In this document: positions 43,472 to 53,523 of the stretch, one piece after another
Layout: the number at the start of each line of letters is the position of its first letter
Position numbering within the stretch: position 1 is the first letter of the stretch
Assembly: GCF_003332825.1 (NCBI RefSeq)
Contig: NZ_QIRF01000001.1
Span: 372,001-436,000 of the forward strand
Direction: 5' to 3'
From: Dyella sp. C9
GTDB taxonomy: Bacteria > Pseudomonadota > Gammaproteobacteria > Xanthomonadales > Rhodanobacteraceae
DNA length: 64,000 nucleotides
Position numbers and translations under genes: made by a program
Notes under the pieces: model-generated
The model's database searches: none
What the model saw: the letters and a program-made list of their open reading frames with translations, nothing else
What the model was told of the DNA's origin: nothing

Positions 43472-44017
43472 TCAACCCTTCAGCAACACCACCACCGCGC
43501 CGGTGCCACCCTGCATCGGCCTCGCCGAGGCGAACGCGACCACATCGTCGCGTCGCCGCAGCATGCGATCGGTGAGCGCCTTGAGTACGGGCCCCGTGGA
43601 GCGCGAACGCAGGCCCTTGCCGTGCACGATGCGCACGCAACGGATGCCGCGTTGCTTGGCCTCGGCCAGGAAATCGGCGATGCAGGCCTGTGCGGCGGCA
43701 GCGTTCATCTGGTGCAGGTCGATGTCGTCCTGCACGCTGAACTGGCCACGCTTGAGTTGCCGCAACAGCTTGGGCGAATAGCCGTCCCGCAGATAGCTGA
43801 GTTCCTCGCCCACTTCGAGCAGGGTGGGGTCGAAGGCCATGTCCAGCAGTTCGCCCGGCACTGCCGCCTCGTCGGCTTCGAACATGTGCGCCCGGGGCTC
43901 CGGCCGCGGGGCGGCGGGTGGCGCGGCTACCGGCTCGAGCGGCTTGACCTCGCCGATCGCCTCGCGGAACAGCCGGGCGTCGTCGTCGGTGACCTGGGCG
44001 GGCGGACGGTGTTTCAT
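43472..44017 (-). CDS. Smr-domain protein
   Basis: 181 residues. The Smr domain lies at about 95-180 ([42 protein letters not shown]), the MutS2-type small nuclease fold also found in YdaL. The amino half is Pro/Ala-rich and probably disordered around residues 28-45. It interrupts the otherwise rightward truD-surE block. Nuclease activity is family knowledge, not shown here. Confidence 0.9.
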   Translation of the reverse strand: MKHRPPAQVTDDDARLFREAIGEVKPLEPVAAPPAAPRPEPRAHMFEADEAAVPGELLDMAFDPTLLEVGEELSYLRDGYSPKLLRQLKRGQFSVQDDIDLHQMNAAAAQACIADFLAEAKQRGIRCVRIVHGKGLRSRSTGPVLKALTDRMLRRRDDVVAFASARPMQGGTGAVVVLLKG

Positions 44018-44214
44018 GCGGACATCCTAATGCACTCGGGGCGGACTGGCGTCGCGACGGGGCTGAGCCGGCGGGCGCTTTTTCGAACGCCGACGTATGG
44101 CCAAAGCGTGCGGCCTGCAATGTGAAACCACCGCGCCGCTCCGGTAGACTTCAGGCCTCACCCGGTGTTTCCCCGCAAGGCGGAGGCGCTGCGACTGGCT
44201 TTGAACGGATCATC

Positions 44215-45009
44215 ATGCGAGTTCTGGTTTCCAACGACGACGGCGTGGATGCCCCCGGTATCCGCGTGCTCGCCGAGCGCCTCGGCGCGGTCGGCCAGGT
44301 AACGGTGGTGGCGCCCGACCGCGACCGCTCCGGTGCCAGCAATTCCCTCACGCTCGACGCGCCGATCCGCGTGCTGCAGATGGACAACGGCTATTACCGC
44401 GTCGCCGGCACGCCGACTGATTGCGTGCATCTCGCGCTGGCCGGCATGCTCGATTACGAGCCCGACATCGTGGTTTCCGGCATCAACAATTCGGCCAACC
44501 TCGGCGACGACGTGATCTATTCCGGCACGGTGTCGGCGGCGATGGAAGGCCGTTTCCTCGGTCTGCCCGCCATCGCGGTGTCGCTGGTCAGCAGGGATCA
44601 CCACGGCATCCACTACGACTCGGCCGCCAATGCGGTGCTGCTGCTGATGCAGCGCCTGCTGGTCGATCCGCTGCCGGCCGACACCATCCTCAACGTCAAC
44701 GTCCCCGACCGTCCGTGGGACGAGATCCACGGCTTCGAGGTCACTCGCCTGGGCAAGCGCCATCGTTCCGCGCCTTGCATCAAGCAGACCGACCCGCGCG
44801 GCAAGACCATCTGGTGGATCGGCCCCGCGGGCGACGTGGACGATGCCGGCCCCGGCACCGACTTCAACGCGGTGCGTCGTGGCTACGTGTCGGTGACGCC
44901 CATCCATGTCGACCTCACGCGCTTCCAGGCGCTGGAAAAGGTCAGCAGCTGGGTCGGTGCACTGAACGAGGCCGTTGCCGGCAGCAAGTCGGCGGACGAG
45001 GCGGCGTGA
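44215..45009 (+). CDS. surE: 5'/3'-nucleotidase SurE
   Basis: Metal-dependent nucleoside monophosphate phosphatase. 264 residues starting [15 protein letters not shown], with Asp8/Asp9 as metal ligands; further blocks are [24 protein letters not shown] and [14 protein letters not shown]. The open frame extends upstream, but the family starts at this ATG. The following pcm gene is 4 bases away. Confidence 0.96.
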   Translation: MRVLVSNDDGVDAPGIRVLAERLGAVGQVTVVAPDRDRSGASNSLTLDAPIRVLQMDNGYYRVAGTPTDCVHLALAGMLDYEPDIVVSGINNSANLGDDVIYSGTVSAAMEGRFLGLPAIAVSLVSRDHHGIHYDSAANAVLLLMQRLLVDPLPADTILNVNVPDRPWDEIHGFEVTRLGKRHRSAPCIKQTDPRGKTIWWIGPAGDVDDAGPGTDFNAVRRGYVSVTPIHVDLTRFQALEKVSSWVGALNEAVAGSKSADEAA

Positions 45010-45013
45010 GGGC

Positions 45014-45694
45014 ATGAACGTGCATCCGTTGCCGCCATCCGCACTGAAAGGCGAGGGCATGACCTCGCAGCGTGCGCGCGACCGCCTGGCCACCAAGCTC
45101 AAGGAAGAGGGTATCCGCGACCAGCGCGTGATCGACGTGATCCGCAATACGCCGCGCCACCATTTCATTGACCAGGCGCTGCACTCGCGCGCCTACGAAA
45201 ACACCGCGCTGCCGATTGGCCATGGCCAGACCATCTCCCAGCCGTGGGTGGTGGCGCGCATGACCGAGGCGCTGCTGGAGTTCGGCGTGCCGCAGAAGGT
45301 GCTGGAGATCGGTACCGGCTCGGGTTACCAGGCGGTGGTGCTGGCGCAACTGGTGCCCCAGGTCTACACGGTCGAACGCATCGAGGAACTGCTGCGCCAG
45401 GCGCGTCGCCGTTTCCGCCAGCTGGGCCTGAGCAACATCCGCTCGCGCCATGACGACGGCAAGCTGGGCTGGGCCGACGAGGCGCCGTTCGACGCCATCA
45501 TCCTCACCGCCGCCGGCGATGCGATCCCGCACGCCGTGCTCGACCAGCTCAGCCCGACCGGCGTGCTGGTCGCCCCGGTGGGTTCGCCCAGCAACCAGAT
45601 GCTGATCCGCATGCGCGGCGACGGGCAGGGCGATTTCATCCAGGAGGAGCTGGCCGCGGTCAGTTTTGTGCCCCTGCTCGGTGGCATCGGCTGA
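45014..45694 (+). CDS. pcm: Protein-L-isoaspartate O-methyltransferase
   Basis: Repairs isoaspartyl residues using SAM. 226 residues; SAM motif [39 protein letters not shown] and the C-terminal [11 protein letters not shown]. Two starts fit: ATG 45014 (used here, as extended forms occur in Xanthomonadales) or ATG 45059 (AAAGGCGAGG upstream), which would match the E. coli length. It lies between surE and the YqaA gene as expected. Confidence 0.95.
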   Translation: MNVHPLPPSALKGEGMTSQRARDRLATKLKEEGIRDQRVIDVIRNTPRHHFIDQALHSRAYENTALPIGHGQTISQPWVVARMTEALLEFGVPQKVLEIGTGSGYQAVVLAQLVPQVYTVERIEELLRQARRRFRQLGLSNIRSRHDDGKLGWADEAPFDAIILTAAGDAIPHAVLDQLSPTGVLVAPVGSPSNQMLIRMRGDGQGDFIQEELAAVSFVPLLGGIG

Positions 45695-45725
45695 TGCACC
45701 ACGGCCTACAAGGAAACCCGTAAGC

Positions 45726-46334
45726 ATGCGTCTGTTTGGACCGCTCTATGCGCGCGCACTGACCTGGGCGCGCCACCCCAAGGCCGTGTACTTCCTGTGC
45801 GGGCTGAGCTTCGTCGAAGCCTTCATCTTCCCGATCATGCCGGAAGTGATGCTGGCGCCGATGATGCTCGGCAAGCGCCACAAGGCGTTCTTCTACGCCA
45901 ACATCAGCCTGCTGTTCTCGCTGCTGGGCTCGCTGGTGGGCTATGCGTTGGGCCACTGGGCCTTCCAGGCGCTGTCGCCCCTGCTCGACAGCCTGCACCT
46001 GCTGGCGCCGATCGAAACCGGCGTGGCCAACCTGCGCATCCAGATGAACCAGCATTGGCTGGGCTTGATGGTGGTGCTGGCGCTGGCCGCGCTGCAGCCG
46101 GTGGTGCCGATGAAGTTCGTCACCTGGGCGGCGGGCATCGTGGGCGTGCCGATCATCCCGTTTCTGGTATGCATGGCCGTGGGCCGCGGCAAGCGCGTAT
46201 GGCTGCTGGCCCTGCTGATCCGCCTGTTCGGCGAGCGCGCCGAGCGCATCCTGCACAAGCACATCGAGCGCATTGGCTGGGCCGCACTGATCATTCTTGC
46301 CGGTCTGCTGGTGTGGTGGCTTTGCTCGCGCTGA
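45726..46334 (+). CDS. YqaA/DedA-like (VTT domain) membrane protein
   Basis: 202 residues, inner-membrane protein with about four or five helices including FLCGLSFVEAFIFPIMPEVML and PVVPMKFVTWAAGIVGVP. It matches the YqaA type of SNARE-associated/VTT proteins. Members of the wider DedA group act in lipid flipping or membrane homeostasis, which is only a possibility here. It lies between pcm and nlpD, a position also seen in other gammaproteobacteria. Confidence 0.85.
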   Translation: MRLFGPLYARALTWARHPKAVYFLCGLSFVEAFIFPIMPEVMLAPMMLGKRHKAFFYANISLLFSLLGSLVGYALGHWAFQALSPLLDSLHLLAPIETGVANLRIQMNQHWLGLMVVLALAALQPVVPMKFVTWAAGIVGVPIIPFLVCMAVGRGKRVWLLALLIRLFGERAERILHKHIERIGWAALIILAGLLVWWLCSR

Positions 46335-46375
46335 ATGCCGGCCATCGTGCTCACGGGCCGGCGGGTGTTCTTCGC

Positions 46376-47371
46376 ATGAAAAACATGTTTCGCCTCGTTA
46401 TGCTGGCGCCCATGAATGGATATCTCCGGACATTCGCACTGAGCTCGGCCGCACTGGCGCTGGTCGCCTGCGGCACGCAGCGCTCTGTCGTGGTCCAGTC
46501 GTCCGCGACCAATGCCTCCTCGGTGGCACCGGCCAGCCGCCCGGCGCCGGGTGGCAGTTACCGCGTGATGAAGGGCGACACGCTGTATTCCATCGCGTTC
46601 CGTAACGGGGTGGATTTCCGCGACCTCGCCAGCTGGAACCATATCGACGCGCCGTACACGATCTGGCCGGGCCAGGAGCTGAAGCTCGCTCCGGCCGGTT
46701 CCAGCCGGCCTCCGGCGCCGGCCACGCGCAACATGACCGGCGTGGTGGTTGGCAGCAGCGCTCCGCACGTCGCGCCACCGGTTCCCGCACCGAGTGCGCC
46801 GCCCGCACAAACCCAGCAAGGCTTCCAGCCGGCAGCGGCCGCCACCGTGGCTACGGCCGAACCCGCGCCGGCGAACCCGGCGCCCGCGGCCAGCACCACG
46901 CCGGTGGTACCGGTCGCTGGCGCGCCTGCGGCCACGGCCAGCAACACGCCTCCGCCTGCGCCGGCCACACCGGCCGCCCCGGGGGCTACCCGCAGCAATG
47001 GCGGCGTGACCTGGCGCTGGCCGGCCGATGGCCAGCTGATCAAGCGCTTCCAGTCCGGTGATGCCATTCCGGGTATCGAAATCAGCGGCAAGTCGGGTGA
47101 CCCAGTGCGCGCTGCGGCCGACGGCGTGGTGGTGTACAGCGGCAATGGCCTGGTGGGCTACGGCGAGCTGGTCATCGTCAAGCACAACGACAGCTACCTG
47201 TCGGCCTATGGCCACAACAGCAAGCGCCTGGTGAAGGAAGGCCAGCGCGTGACCGCCGGCCAGCAGATCGCCGAGATGGGCTCCACGGGGGCGTCGCGCG
47301 ATGAGCTGCAGTTCCAGATCCGCAAGGACGGCAACCCGGTCGACCCGATGGGCTACCTCCCGTCCCGCTGA
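46376..47371 (+). CDS. nlpD: NlpD-like LysM/M23 lipoprotein, amidase activator
   Basis: Activates cell-wall amidases at the septum. A lipobox LALVAC follows a hydrophobic run; a LysM domain comes next (YRVMKGDTLYSIAFRNGVDF), then an Ala/Pro-rich linker of about 130 residues, and a C-terminal M23 fold (GGVTWRWPADGQLIKRF; LSAYGHNSKRL). The usual LHFEIR block reads LQFQIR, so the catalytic His is lost and the domain should be a regulator, not a peptidase. Starts at 46376, 46400 or 46412 are all possible; 46412 gives the most typical 20-residue signal. rpoS does not follow. Confidence 0.9.
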   Translation: MKNMFRLVMLAPMNGYLRTFALSSAALALVACGTQRSVVVQSSATNASSVAPASRPAPGGSYRVMKGDTLYSIAFRNGVDFRDLASWNHIDAPYTIWPGQELKLAPAGSSRPPAPATRNMTGVVVGSSAPHVAPPVPAPSAPPAQTQQGFQPAAAATVATAEPAPANPAPAASTTPVVPVAGAPAATASNTPPPAPATPAAPGATRSNGGVTWRWPADGQLIKRFQSGDAIPGIEISGKSGDPVRAAADGVVVYSGNGLVGYGELVIVKHNDSYLSAYGHNSKRLVKEGQRVTAGQQIAEMGSTGASRDELQFQIRKDGNPVDPMGYLPSR

Positions 47372-47454
47372 CGCTCCCACGGCGTTCCTGAGCTTCGTAC
47401 AGCACGGAAGGGCGAGGCCCACCAGGACGGCGGGCGCATGCTGTTTTGCTCTGT

Positions 47455-47477
47455 GTGGGAGCGCACCCTGTGCGCGA
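47455..47477 (+). repeat. REP-like palindrome
   Basis: GTGGGAGCGCACCCTGTGCG plus CGA, a single unit between the convergent nlpD and Mth938-like genes. Confidence 0.7.
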
Positions 47478-47531
47478 AAAGCCTACCGAGCGAGGTCGCC
47501 ATGGTCGCGCCCGGGCTTCCTCGCTGGGCGC

Positions 47532-47906
47532 TCAGGCGGGCAGGATGAACGCCGCGACCACGCGGCGGTTCTCGCCGGCGAGCAGGTCATAGGTGCGCGC
47601 GGCGGCGGCGTTGTCCATCACTTCCACGCCCACGCCCTTGCGCAGCAGGCCGGCCATGAACGCGGCAGCGGGGAACACCTGGCGTTCGCCGGTGCCCAGC
47701 AGCACCACCTCGGGCTTGAGTTCGAGGATGGCCGCGACGTGGCTGTCGTTCAGTTCGCTGGAGGCCGCCACCGGCCAGTTTTCCACCGCCTTCTGGGGCG
47801 ACAGCAGGAAGCTGGCGGTCAACTCGCGGTCGACCACGGTGATGCTGCGTGCGGCCACGCGGCGCACGAACAGGTAGCTGCCGGGGCGGTCGAGCGTGAG
47901 GTCCAT
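47532..47906 (-). CDS. Mth938/Xcc1710-like domain protein
   Basis: 124 residues, a single compact alpha/beta domain of the DUF498/Mth938 type (ILELKPEVVLLGTGERQVFP; LLRKGVGVEVMDNAAAARTYDLLAGENRRV). Relatives include a human complex I assembly factor (NDUFAF3), but bacterial roles are unknown. It ends a leftward pair with yhbY 12 bp upstream. Confidence 0.88.
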   Translation of the reverse strand: MDLTLDRPGSYLFVRRVAARSITVVDRELTASFLLSPQKAVENWPVAASSELNDSHVAAILELKPEVVLLGTGERQVFPAAAFMAGLLRKGVGVEVMDNAAAARTYDLLAGENRRVVAAFILPA

Positions 47907-47918
47907 CGGGAACGGCTC

Positions 47919-48215
47919 TTAGCGGGGCAGGGCGAGCTTGGGCTCGTCCTCGTTGCGGCGGAACAGCACCACGATGTGGCCGATCTGCTGCACGCTCTCT
48001 GACCGGGTCCCCTCGGCCAGGTAGTCGATCTGGGCCTGGCGCTCTTCCTTGTCGCCGCCGGAGAGCTTCACCTTGACCAGTTCGTGATGAGACAGGGCCA
48101 GGTCCAGCTCCTTCACCACGGCTTCCGTGGCGCCCTTGGCGCCGAGCAGGATGACGGGGTGCAGGTCGTGGGCGAGGCTGCGCAGGTAACGGCGCTGCGA
48201 AGGGGAAAGTGCCAT
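47919..48215 (-). CDS. yhbY: YhbY (CRS1-YhbY/CRM domain) RNA-binding protein
   Basis: 98-residue one-domain KH-like protein associated with 50S ribosome assembly. The CRM core is visible in [25 protein letters not shown] and ending [12 protein letters not shown]. It is divergent from rlmE-ftsH with an 84-bp shared promoter space, the arrangement known from E. coli. Confidence 0.95.
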   Translation of the reverse strand: MALSPSQRRYLRSLAHDLHPVILLGAKGATEAVVKELDLALSHHELVKVKLSGGDKEERQAQIDYLAEGTRSESVQQIGHIVVLFRRNEDEPKLALPR

Positions 48216-48244
48216 GCGTTCAGTCTCGGATTCACTGCGATAGG

Positions 48245-48256
48245 ACCCTTAAGGGT
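48245..48256. promoter_or_regulatory. Perfect 12-nt palindrome in the yhbY / rlmE-ftsH divergent promoter
   Basis: ACCCTTAAGGGT is exactly self-complementary and centred between the two divergent units. CTTAAG here and CCCCCGTAT at 48272-48280 also weakly recall sigma-32 boxes, but the spacing is long (about 17 nt). Confidence 0.35.
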
Positions 48257-48299
48257 ATCATGCAGCCATCTCCCCCGTATCTGTGGCCGTTGCCGACCC

Positions 48300-48946
48300 A
48301 TGTCTCGCAGCAAAAGCAGTTCCCGCTGGCTGCGGGAACACTTCGATGATGTCTATGTGAAAAAGGCCCAGGCTGAGGGGGCACGGTCGCGCGCCGTCTA
48401 CAAGCTGGAAGAGCTGATCGACAAGGACCGCCTGCTCAAGCCGGGCATGCGGGTGGTGGACCTCGGCGCCGCACCGGGAGGTTGGTCCCAGCTGGTGCGC
48501 CAGCGCCTGGGCGACACCGGCACGGTGGTCGCCATGGACATCCTGCCCATGCAGGGCATCGCCGGGGTGGACTTCCTGCAGGGCGATTTCCGCGAGGAAT
48601 CGGTGCTGCGCGAGCTGGAAAGCCGCCTGCAGGGCCAGCAGGTCGATCTTGTGCTCTCTGATATGGCCCCCAATATGAGTGGCGTGGCCCTGGCTGATCA
48701 GATCCGGGCGATGGACCTGGCCGAGCTGGCGCTGGATTTCAGCCGCCAATGGCTCAAGCCGGGCGGGTCGTTCCTGATCAAGCTGTTCCAGGGGACTGGC
48801 TTTGACGAATACATACGCAGCTTGCGCGCAGACTTCACCCGCGTGACCATGCGTAAACCTAAGGCCTCCCGCGCACGTTCGCGGGAGGTATATGCATTGG
48901 CCGTGGGTCGCAAGATCCCCGGCAGGCAACCGGGCGAGAACCGTGC

Positions 48947-48950
<4 letters not shown>
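48300..48950 (+). CDS. rlmE: 23S rRNA (uridine-2'-O)-methyltransferase
   Basis: Methylates U2552 of 23S rRNA (FtsJ/RrmJ). 216 residues; SAM site [15 protein letters not shown], and the catalytic Lys-Asp-Lys set in [30 protein letters not shown] and LIKLFQG. Starts with the [11 protein letters not shown] end and overlaps ftsH by 4 bp, as in heat-shock operons of relatives. Confidence 0.97.
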
Positions 48951-50896
<1,946 letters not shown>

Positions 50897-50918
50897 GAGA
50901 GTCTCGGTGCTACACACG

Positions 50919-50947
50919 AAAAGGCGGCCATAGGGCCGCCTTTTTTT
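50919..50947 (+). terminator. Rho-independent terminator after ftsH
   Basis: AAGGCGGCC / GGGCCGCC stem with a short loop followed by TTTTTTT; the strongest U-tract in the window. Confidence 0.92.
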
Positions 50948-50968
50948 ATGGCCTTACGGTGCTTGTCC

Positions 50969-51069
50969 GTAGGAGCACATCCTGTGCGCGACAAGATGGA
51001 TCCGCTGTAACCACGCGGAAGTCGCGTCATCGCTACGCGCTGCCTGATCGCGCACAGGGTGCGCTCCTG
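50969..51069. repeat. REP-like palindromes, head-to-head pair
   Basis: GTAGGAGCACATCCTGTGCG plus CGAC at 50969-50992 and the inverted ATCGCGCACAGGGTGCGCTC plus CTGC at 51046-51069. Same paired arrangement as at 20127 and 26342. Confidence 0.8.
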
Positions 51070-51227
51070 CAACGGCGGTCATCGCGTTGCAGGAGGCATG
51101 AAATTTTTTGCGTCAGGGTATAGCCGAATGTGAAGACGATCGTTACACTAGGCGGCTCGGGTGAAGCGCTTTCATCGTCGAATGTGAAGATTCTTCGGCG
51201 GCGATGAAAAAAATATGAAAAAAAGTA

Positions 51228-51256
51228 TTGACGCACTGACCTCGAATCTGAATAAT
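51228..51256 (+). promoter_or_regulatory. Candidate sigma-70 promoter upstream of tRNA-Arg(ACG)
   Basis: TTGACG at 51228-51233, 17 bp, AATAAT at 51251-51256; the predicted start is about 60 bases before the tRNA. Confidence 0.6.
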
Positions 51257-51320
51257 TCCGCTTCTGGCTTCGGCGCTTTCCAGTACGATGGTTAAGCGAC
51301 AAGGCTAAAGTTTTAAAAAC

Positions 51321-51397
51321 GCGCCCGTAGCTCAGTTGGATAGAGTACCAGGCTACGAACTTGGTGGTCGGGAGTTCGAATCTCTCCGGGCGCGCCA
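51321..51397 (+). tRNA. tRNA-Arg (anticodon ACG)
   Basis: 77 nt cloverleaf: acceptor GCGCCCG / CGGGCGC, anticodon stem CCAGG / CTTGG with loop CTACGAA, T-loop GTTCGAATC, encoded CCA end. Confidence 0.96.
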
Positions 51398-51502
51398 TAT
51401 ACAGCAAGACGTGATGTTCGCATGACGGCTTGCACCGCAAGGCAGTAAACCGCCAGGCGGACCGGACGACAGAGTTTCAAGTTCGGTGTGCTTTGATACG
51501 GA

Positions 51503-51531
51503 TTGACTAGGCTAGGCGTCACCCGTAGCAT
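51503..51531 (+). promoter_or_regulatory. Sigma-70 promoter of the tRNA-Pro-Arg-His-Lys cluster
   Basis: TTGACT at 51503-51508 and TAGCAT at 51526-51531 with an ideal 17-bp spacer, 40 bp before tRNA-Pro. The four tRNA genes behind it are spaced 16-32 bp apart and are probably one transcript. Confidence 0.65.
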
Positions 51532-51572
51532 TTCAAAGCTTCAGCCCGCGGAAGCGGTTGAGGGTTCGAAAT

Positions 51573-51649
51573 CGGGGTATAGCTCAGCCTGGTAGAGCGC
51601 CAGCTTTGGGAGCTGGATGTCGGGGGTTCGAATCCCTCTGCCCCGACCA
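51573..51649 (+). tRNA. tRNA-Pro (anticodon TGG)
   Basis: 77 nt; acceptor CGGGGTA / tgCCCCG, anticodon stem CCAGC / GCTGG with loop TTTGGGA, T-arm GGGGGTTCGAATCCCTC, encoded CCA. Confidence 0.96.
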
Positions 51650-51675
51650 GCAGATGCTATGCACAATGTGCACAA

Positions 51676-51752
51676 GCGCCTGTAGCTCAACCGGATAGAG
51701 CATCGGCCTTCTAAGCCGACGGTTGCAGGTTCGATTCCTGTCGGGCGCACCA
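51676..51752 (+). tRNA. tRNA-Arg (anticodon TCT)
   Basis: 77 nt; acceptor GCGCCTG / CGGGCGC, anticodon stem TCGGC / GCCGA with loop CTTCTAA, T-loop GTTCGATTC, encoded CCA. Confidence 0.96.
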
Positions 51753-51768
51753 AACCTAAGGTTTTGTG

Positions 51769-51845
51769 GTGGATGTAGCTCAGCTGGTTAGAGCATCGGA
51801 TTGTGATTCCGAGGGTCGTGGGTTCGAGTCCCATCTTCCACCCCA
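51769..51845 (+). tRNA. tRNA-His (anticodon GTG)
   Basis: 77 nt counted from the base that pairs with the last acceptor C; the extra G(-1) is encoded at 51768. Anticodon stem TCGGA / TTCCGA region with loop containing TTGTGAT. The acceptor stem has one non-pair, U6 opposite U67 (GTGGATG against CTTCCAC), where an A67 would restore pairing. CCA is encoded. Confidence 0.94.
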
Positions 51846-51877
51846 GTTGACCTACGTAAGTAAAAATCAGTTTTATT

Positions 51878-51955
<78 letters not shown>

Positions 51956-51961
51956 TGAATC

Positions 51962-51991
51962 AGGCACTTAGCGCAAGCTAAGTGCCTTTTT
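51962..51991 (+). terminator. Terminator just inside the island's left end
   Basis: AGGCACTTAGC-GCAA-GCTAAGTGCCT hairpin followed by TTTTCTTTG. It ends the tRNA transcript and closely mimics the hairpin found after the right repeat. Confidence 0.88.
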
Positions 51992-52002
51992 CTTTGGGCG
52001 TA

Positions 52003-52082
52003 TTAGCCCTGGGCTAACAAGCCTCGTGGAACTACAGGGATATCAACTAAGCCCGGGCTACAGTTACTAAGCCCGGGCTACA
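52003..52082. repeat. Three AGCCC-GGGCT palindromes near attL
   Basis: TTAGCCCTGGGCTAA at 52003-52017 and two identical 17-mers ACTAAGCCCGGGCTACA at 52046-52062 and 52066-52082 (20-bp period). Candidate binding sites for a recombination or regulatory protein. Confidence 0.7.
52025..52040 (+). repeat. Left arm-type repeat of the island
   Basis: CGTGGAACTACAGGGA, 70 bp inside attL, matches CGTGGAACTGCAGGGA at 57098-57113 except for one base. Probably an integrase arm-binding site. Confidence 0.65.
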
Positions 52083-52299
52083 CAAGGGACCGCAGCGCTC
52101 CCTCCAAATCTCCGGACCGCCCCGCATTCGTCATGTAGGAATTCGCCTACAGACCTTTGGCGCCATCAAACGTATCTTCTTACCGGGGCATCCAGGAGCG
52201 TTCATGCCGCCTTGCGTAGGGTGGCGATGAATTCCTGACTAGAACTCTGGCGGCGCTTTCGAGGCGTTCGCTTGGTTCGTTCGTGCCCGTCCCTTAGCT

Positions 52300-53523
52300 A
52301 TGGCAGAGACGAAGGTATCGAACGTGGCGCGCACAGCCGACTACACCATCCAGGGGTTTCTCTATCAGTTCAACAAAACTCTGCTGGAGATTCTGAGAGC
52401 GGCCGGCGATAGCGTTGTTACCGTCGAAGGAATCGTGGAAGACATAGAGATTGTCGCCGGAGACGTCACGACGGCGATTCAATGCAAGTATCACGAATCA
52501 AACGACGCATTCACTCTTAGTTCGATCTATAAGCCATTGCTGCAGATGATGGAGCATTTCCACGTCCGCTCAGGTGGGAAGGTCAACTATCTGCTCTACG
52601 CTCACTTTCCGGGGCTCGCACCTGATGGCATCAAGGTGACGGAGGCTGAGCTCAAGACCGCTCTTGGTTCTCAAAACAAGGACTATCAGAAGTACATAGA
52701 GGCGGTAAAAGGGATCAGCCTCGATAAGTTCCTTCAGAAATTCTCGGCGGAAGTGGGCCTGTCATACGATGACCTCGCAAAAGAGGTCGCAAATGAGCTC
52801 GTCGCGGCAGGTTTTGACCGTGGCGAGATCGAAACACTCGTTTACCCCAACGCTATCCAGACGATCGCTTCGCTCAGCATCTTGCATCAAGAGCAGCAGC
52901 GGAAGGTCACTAAGAATCAGCTTCTTGCCGATCTGCGACAAATAAGGGTTACCGCCATAACCCATTGGACCCTCGCACTGAAATCTCGGCATGCCATCTT
53001 GGCTGCGCGGCGAAAGCAATTGAAATCGAACTTGTCGAAGAATGTTCGATCCAGATATTTCTTGTTGCACGCGGATGCGATCGATGGGTTTGATGACCAA
53101 GCCGTCCTGTTGGTCTCAGATTATTTGGACAAGTATCACTTCAAGGCATCCCATACTCGGACGCCTGTTTTCTGCATAAATACGGATCCCGACAGGTTTA
53201 GGTCGATCCACAACCGGTTAATGCAGAAGGATATTGTTGCTAACACTGGAGTCGAGGGTGACGTCTTTCGAGAAGAGCGATTCATCCGAGAGCCACTTGT
53301 TCAAAAGAAAGACGGTGGGATACGTCGGGAGTTCTCTATTCGCCTAATGCGCTTCGGAGAAAATAACGGCGTTCTCAATAACAAGAAGGGCGATGACCTG
53401 TTTGTCTTGGGGGATGGTGGGCACGATGGCCTTGACGTTAAAGATGTCAATGTCGAAGAGCTGGGGACGGCCTCCATTGCTGAAATCAAATATTTGATAG
53501 GGCTCAGTGATGTCTATGAATAA
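52300..53523 (+). CDS. DUF4297/Cap4-like dsDNA nuclease of a HerA-associated defence pair
   Basis: 407 residues. The amino 100 residues look like the Cap4/DUF4297 PD-(D/E)xK nuclease fold: GFLYQFNKTLLEIL (residues 19-32), then EDIEIV with Asp48 and AIQCKYH with Gln61 and Lys63, the expected D...QxK metal-site order. The rest is helical without a family I can name. It is followed by, and overlaps by 14 bp, a HerA-type ATPase gene. DUF4297-HerA pairs have been found experimentally to protect against phage, forming one nuclease-helicase complex. Assignment to that system is inferred from motifs and pairing. No good ribosome-binding site precedes the ATG. Codon use is AT-richer than the core genes. 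Confidence 0.75.
   Translation: MAETKVSNVARTADYTIQGFLYQFNKTLLEILRAAGDSVVTVEGIVEDIEIVAGDVTTAIQCKYHESNDAFTLSSIYKPLLQMMEHFHVRSGGKVNYLLYAHFPGLAPDGIKVTEAELKTALGSQNKDYQKYIEAVKGISLDKFLQKFSAEVGLSYDDLAKEVANELVAAGFDRGEIETLVYPNAIQTIASLSILHQEQQRKVTKNQLLADLRQIRVTAITHWTLALKSRHAILAARRKQLKSNLSKNVRSRYFLLHADAIDGFDDQAVLLVSDYLDKYHFKASHTRTPVFCINTDPDRFRSIHNRLMQKDIVANTGVEGDVFREERFIREPLVQKKDGGIRREFSIRLMRFGENNGVLNNKKGDDLFVLGDGGHDGLDVKDVNVEELGTASIAEIKYLIGLSDVYE

Noticed and set aside
52003..52082. Possible CRISPR-like repeats
   Set aside because: Only two exact 17-mers with a 3-bp gap and no spacers or cas genes.
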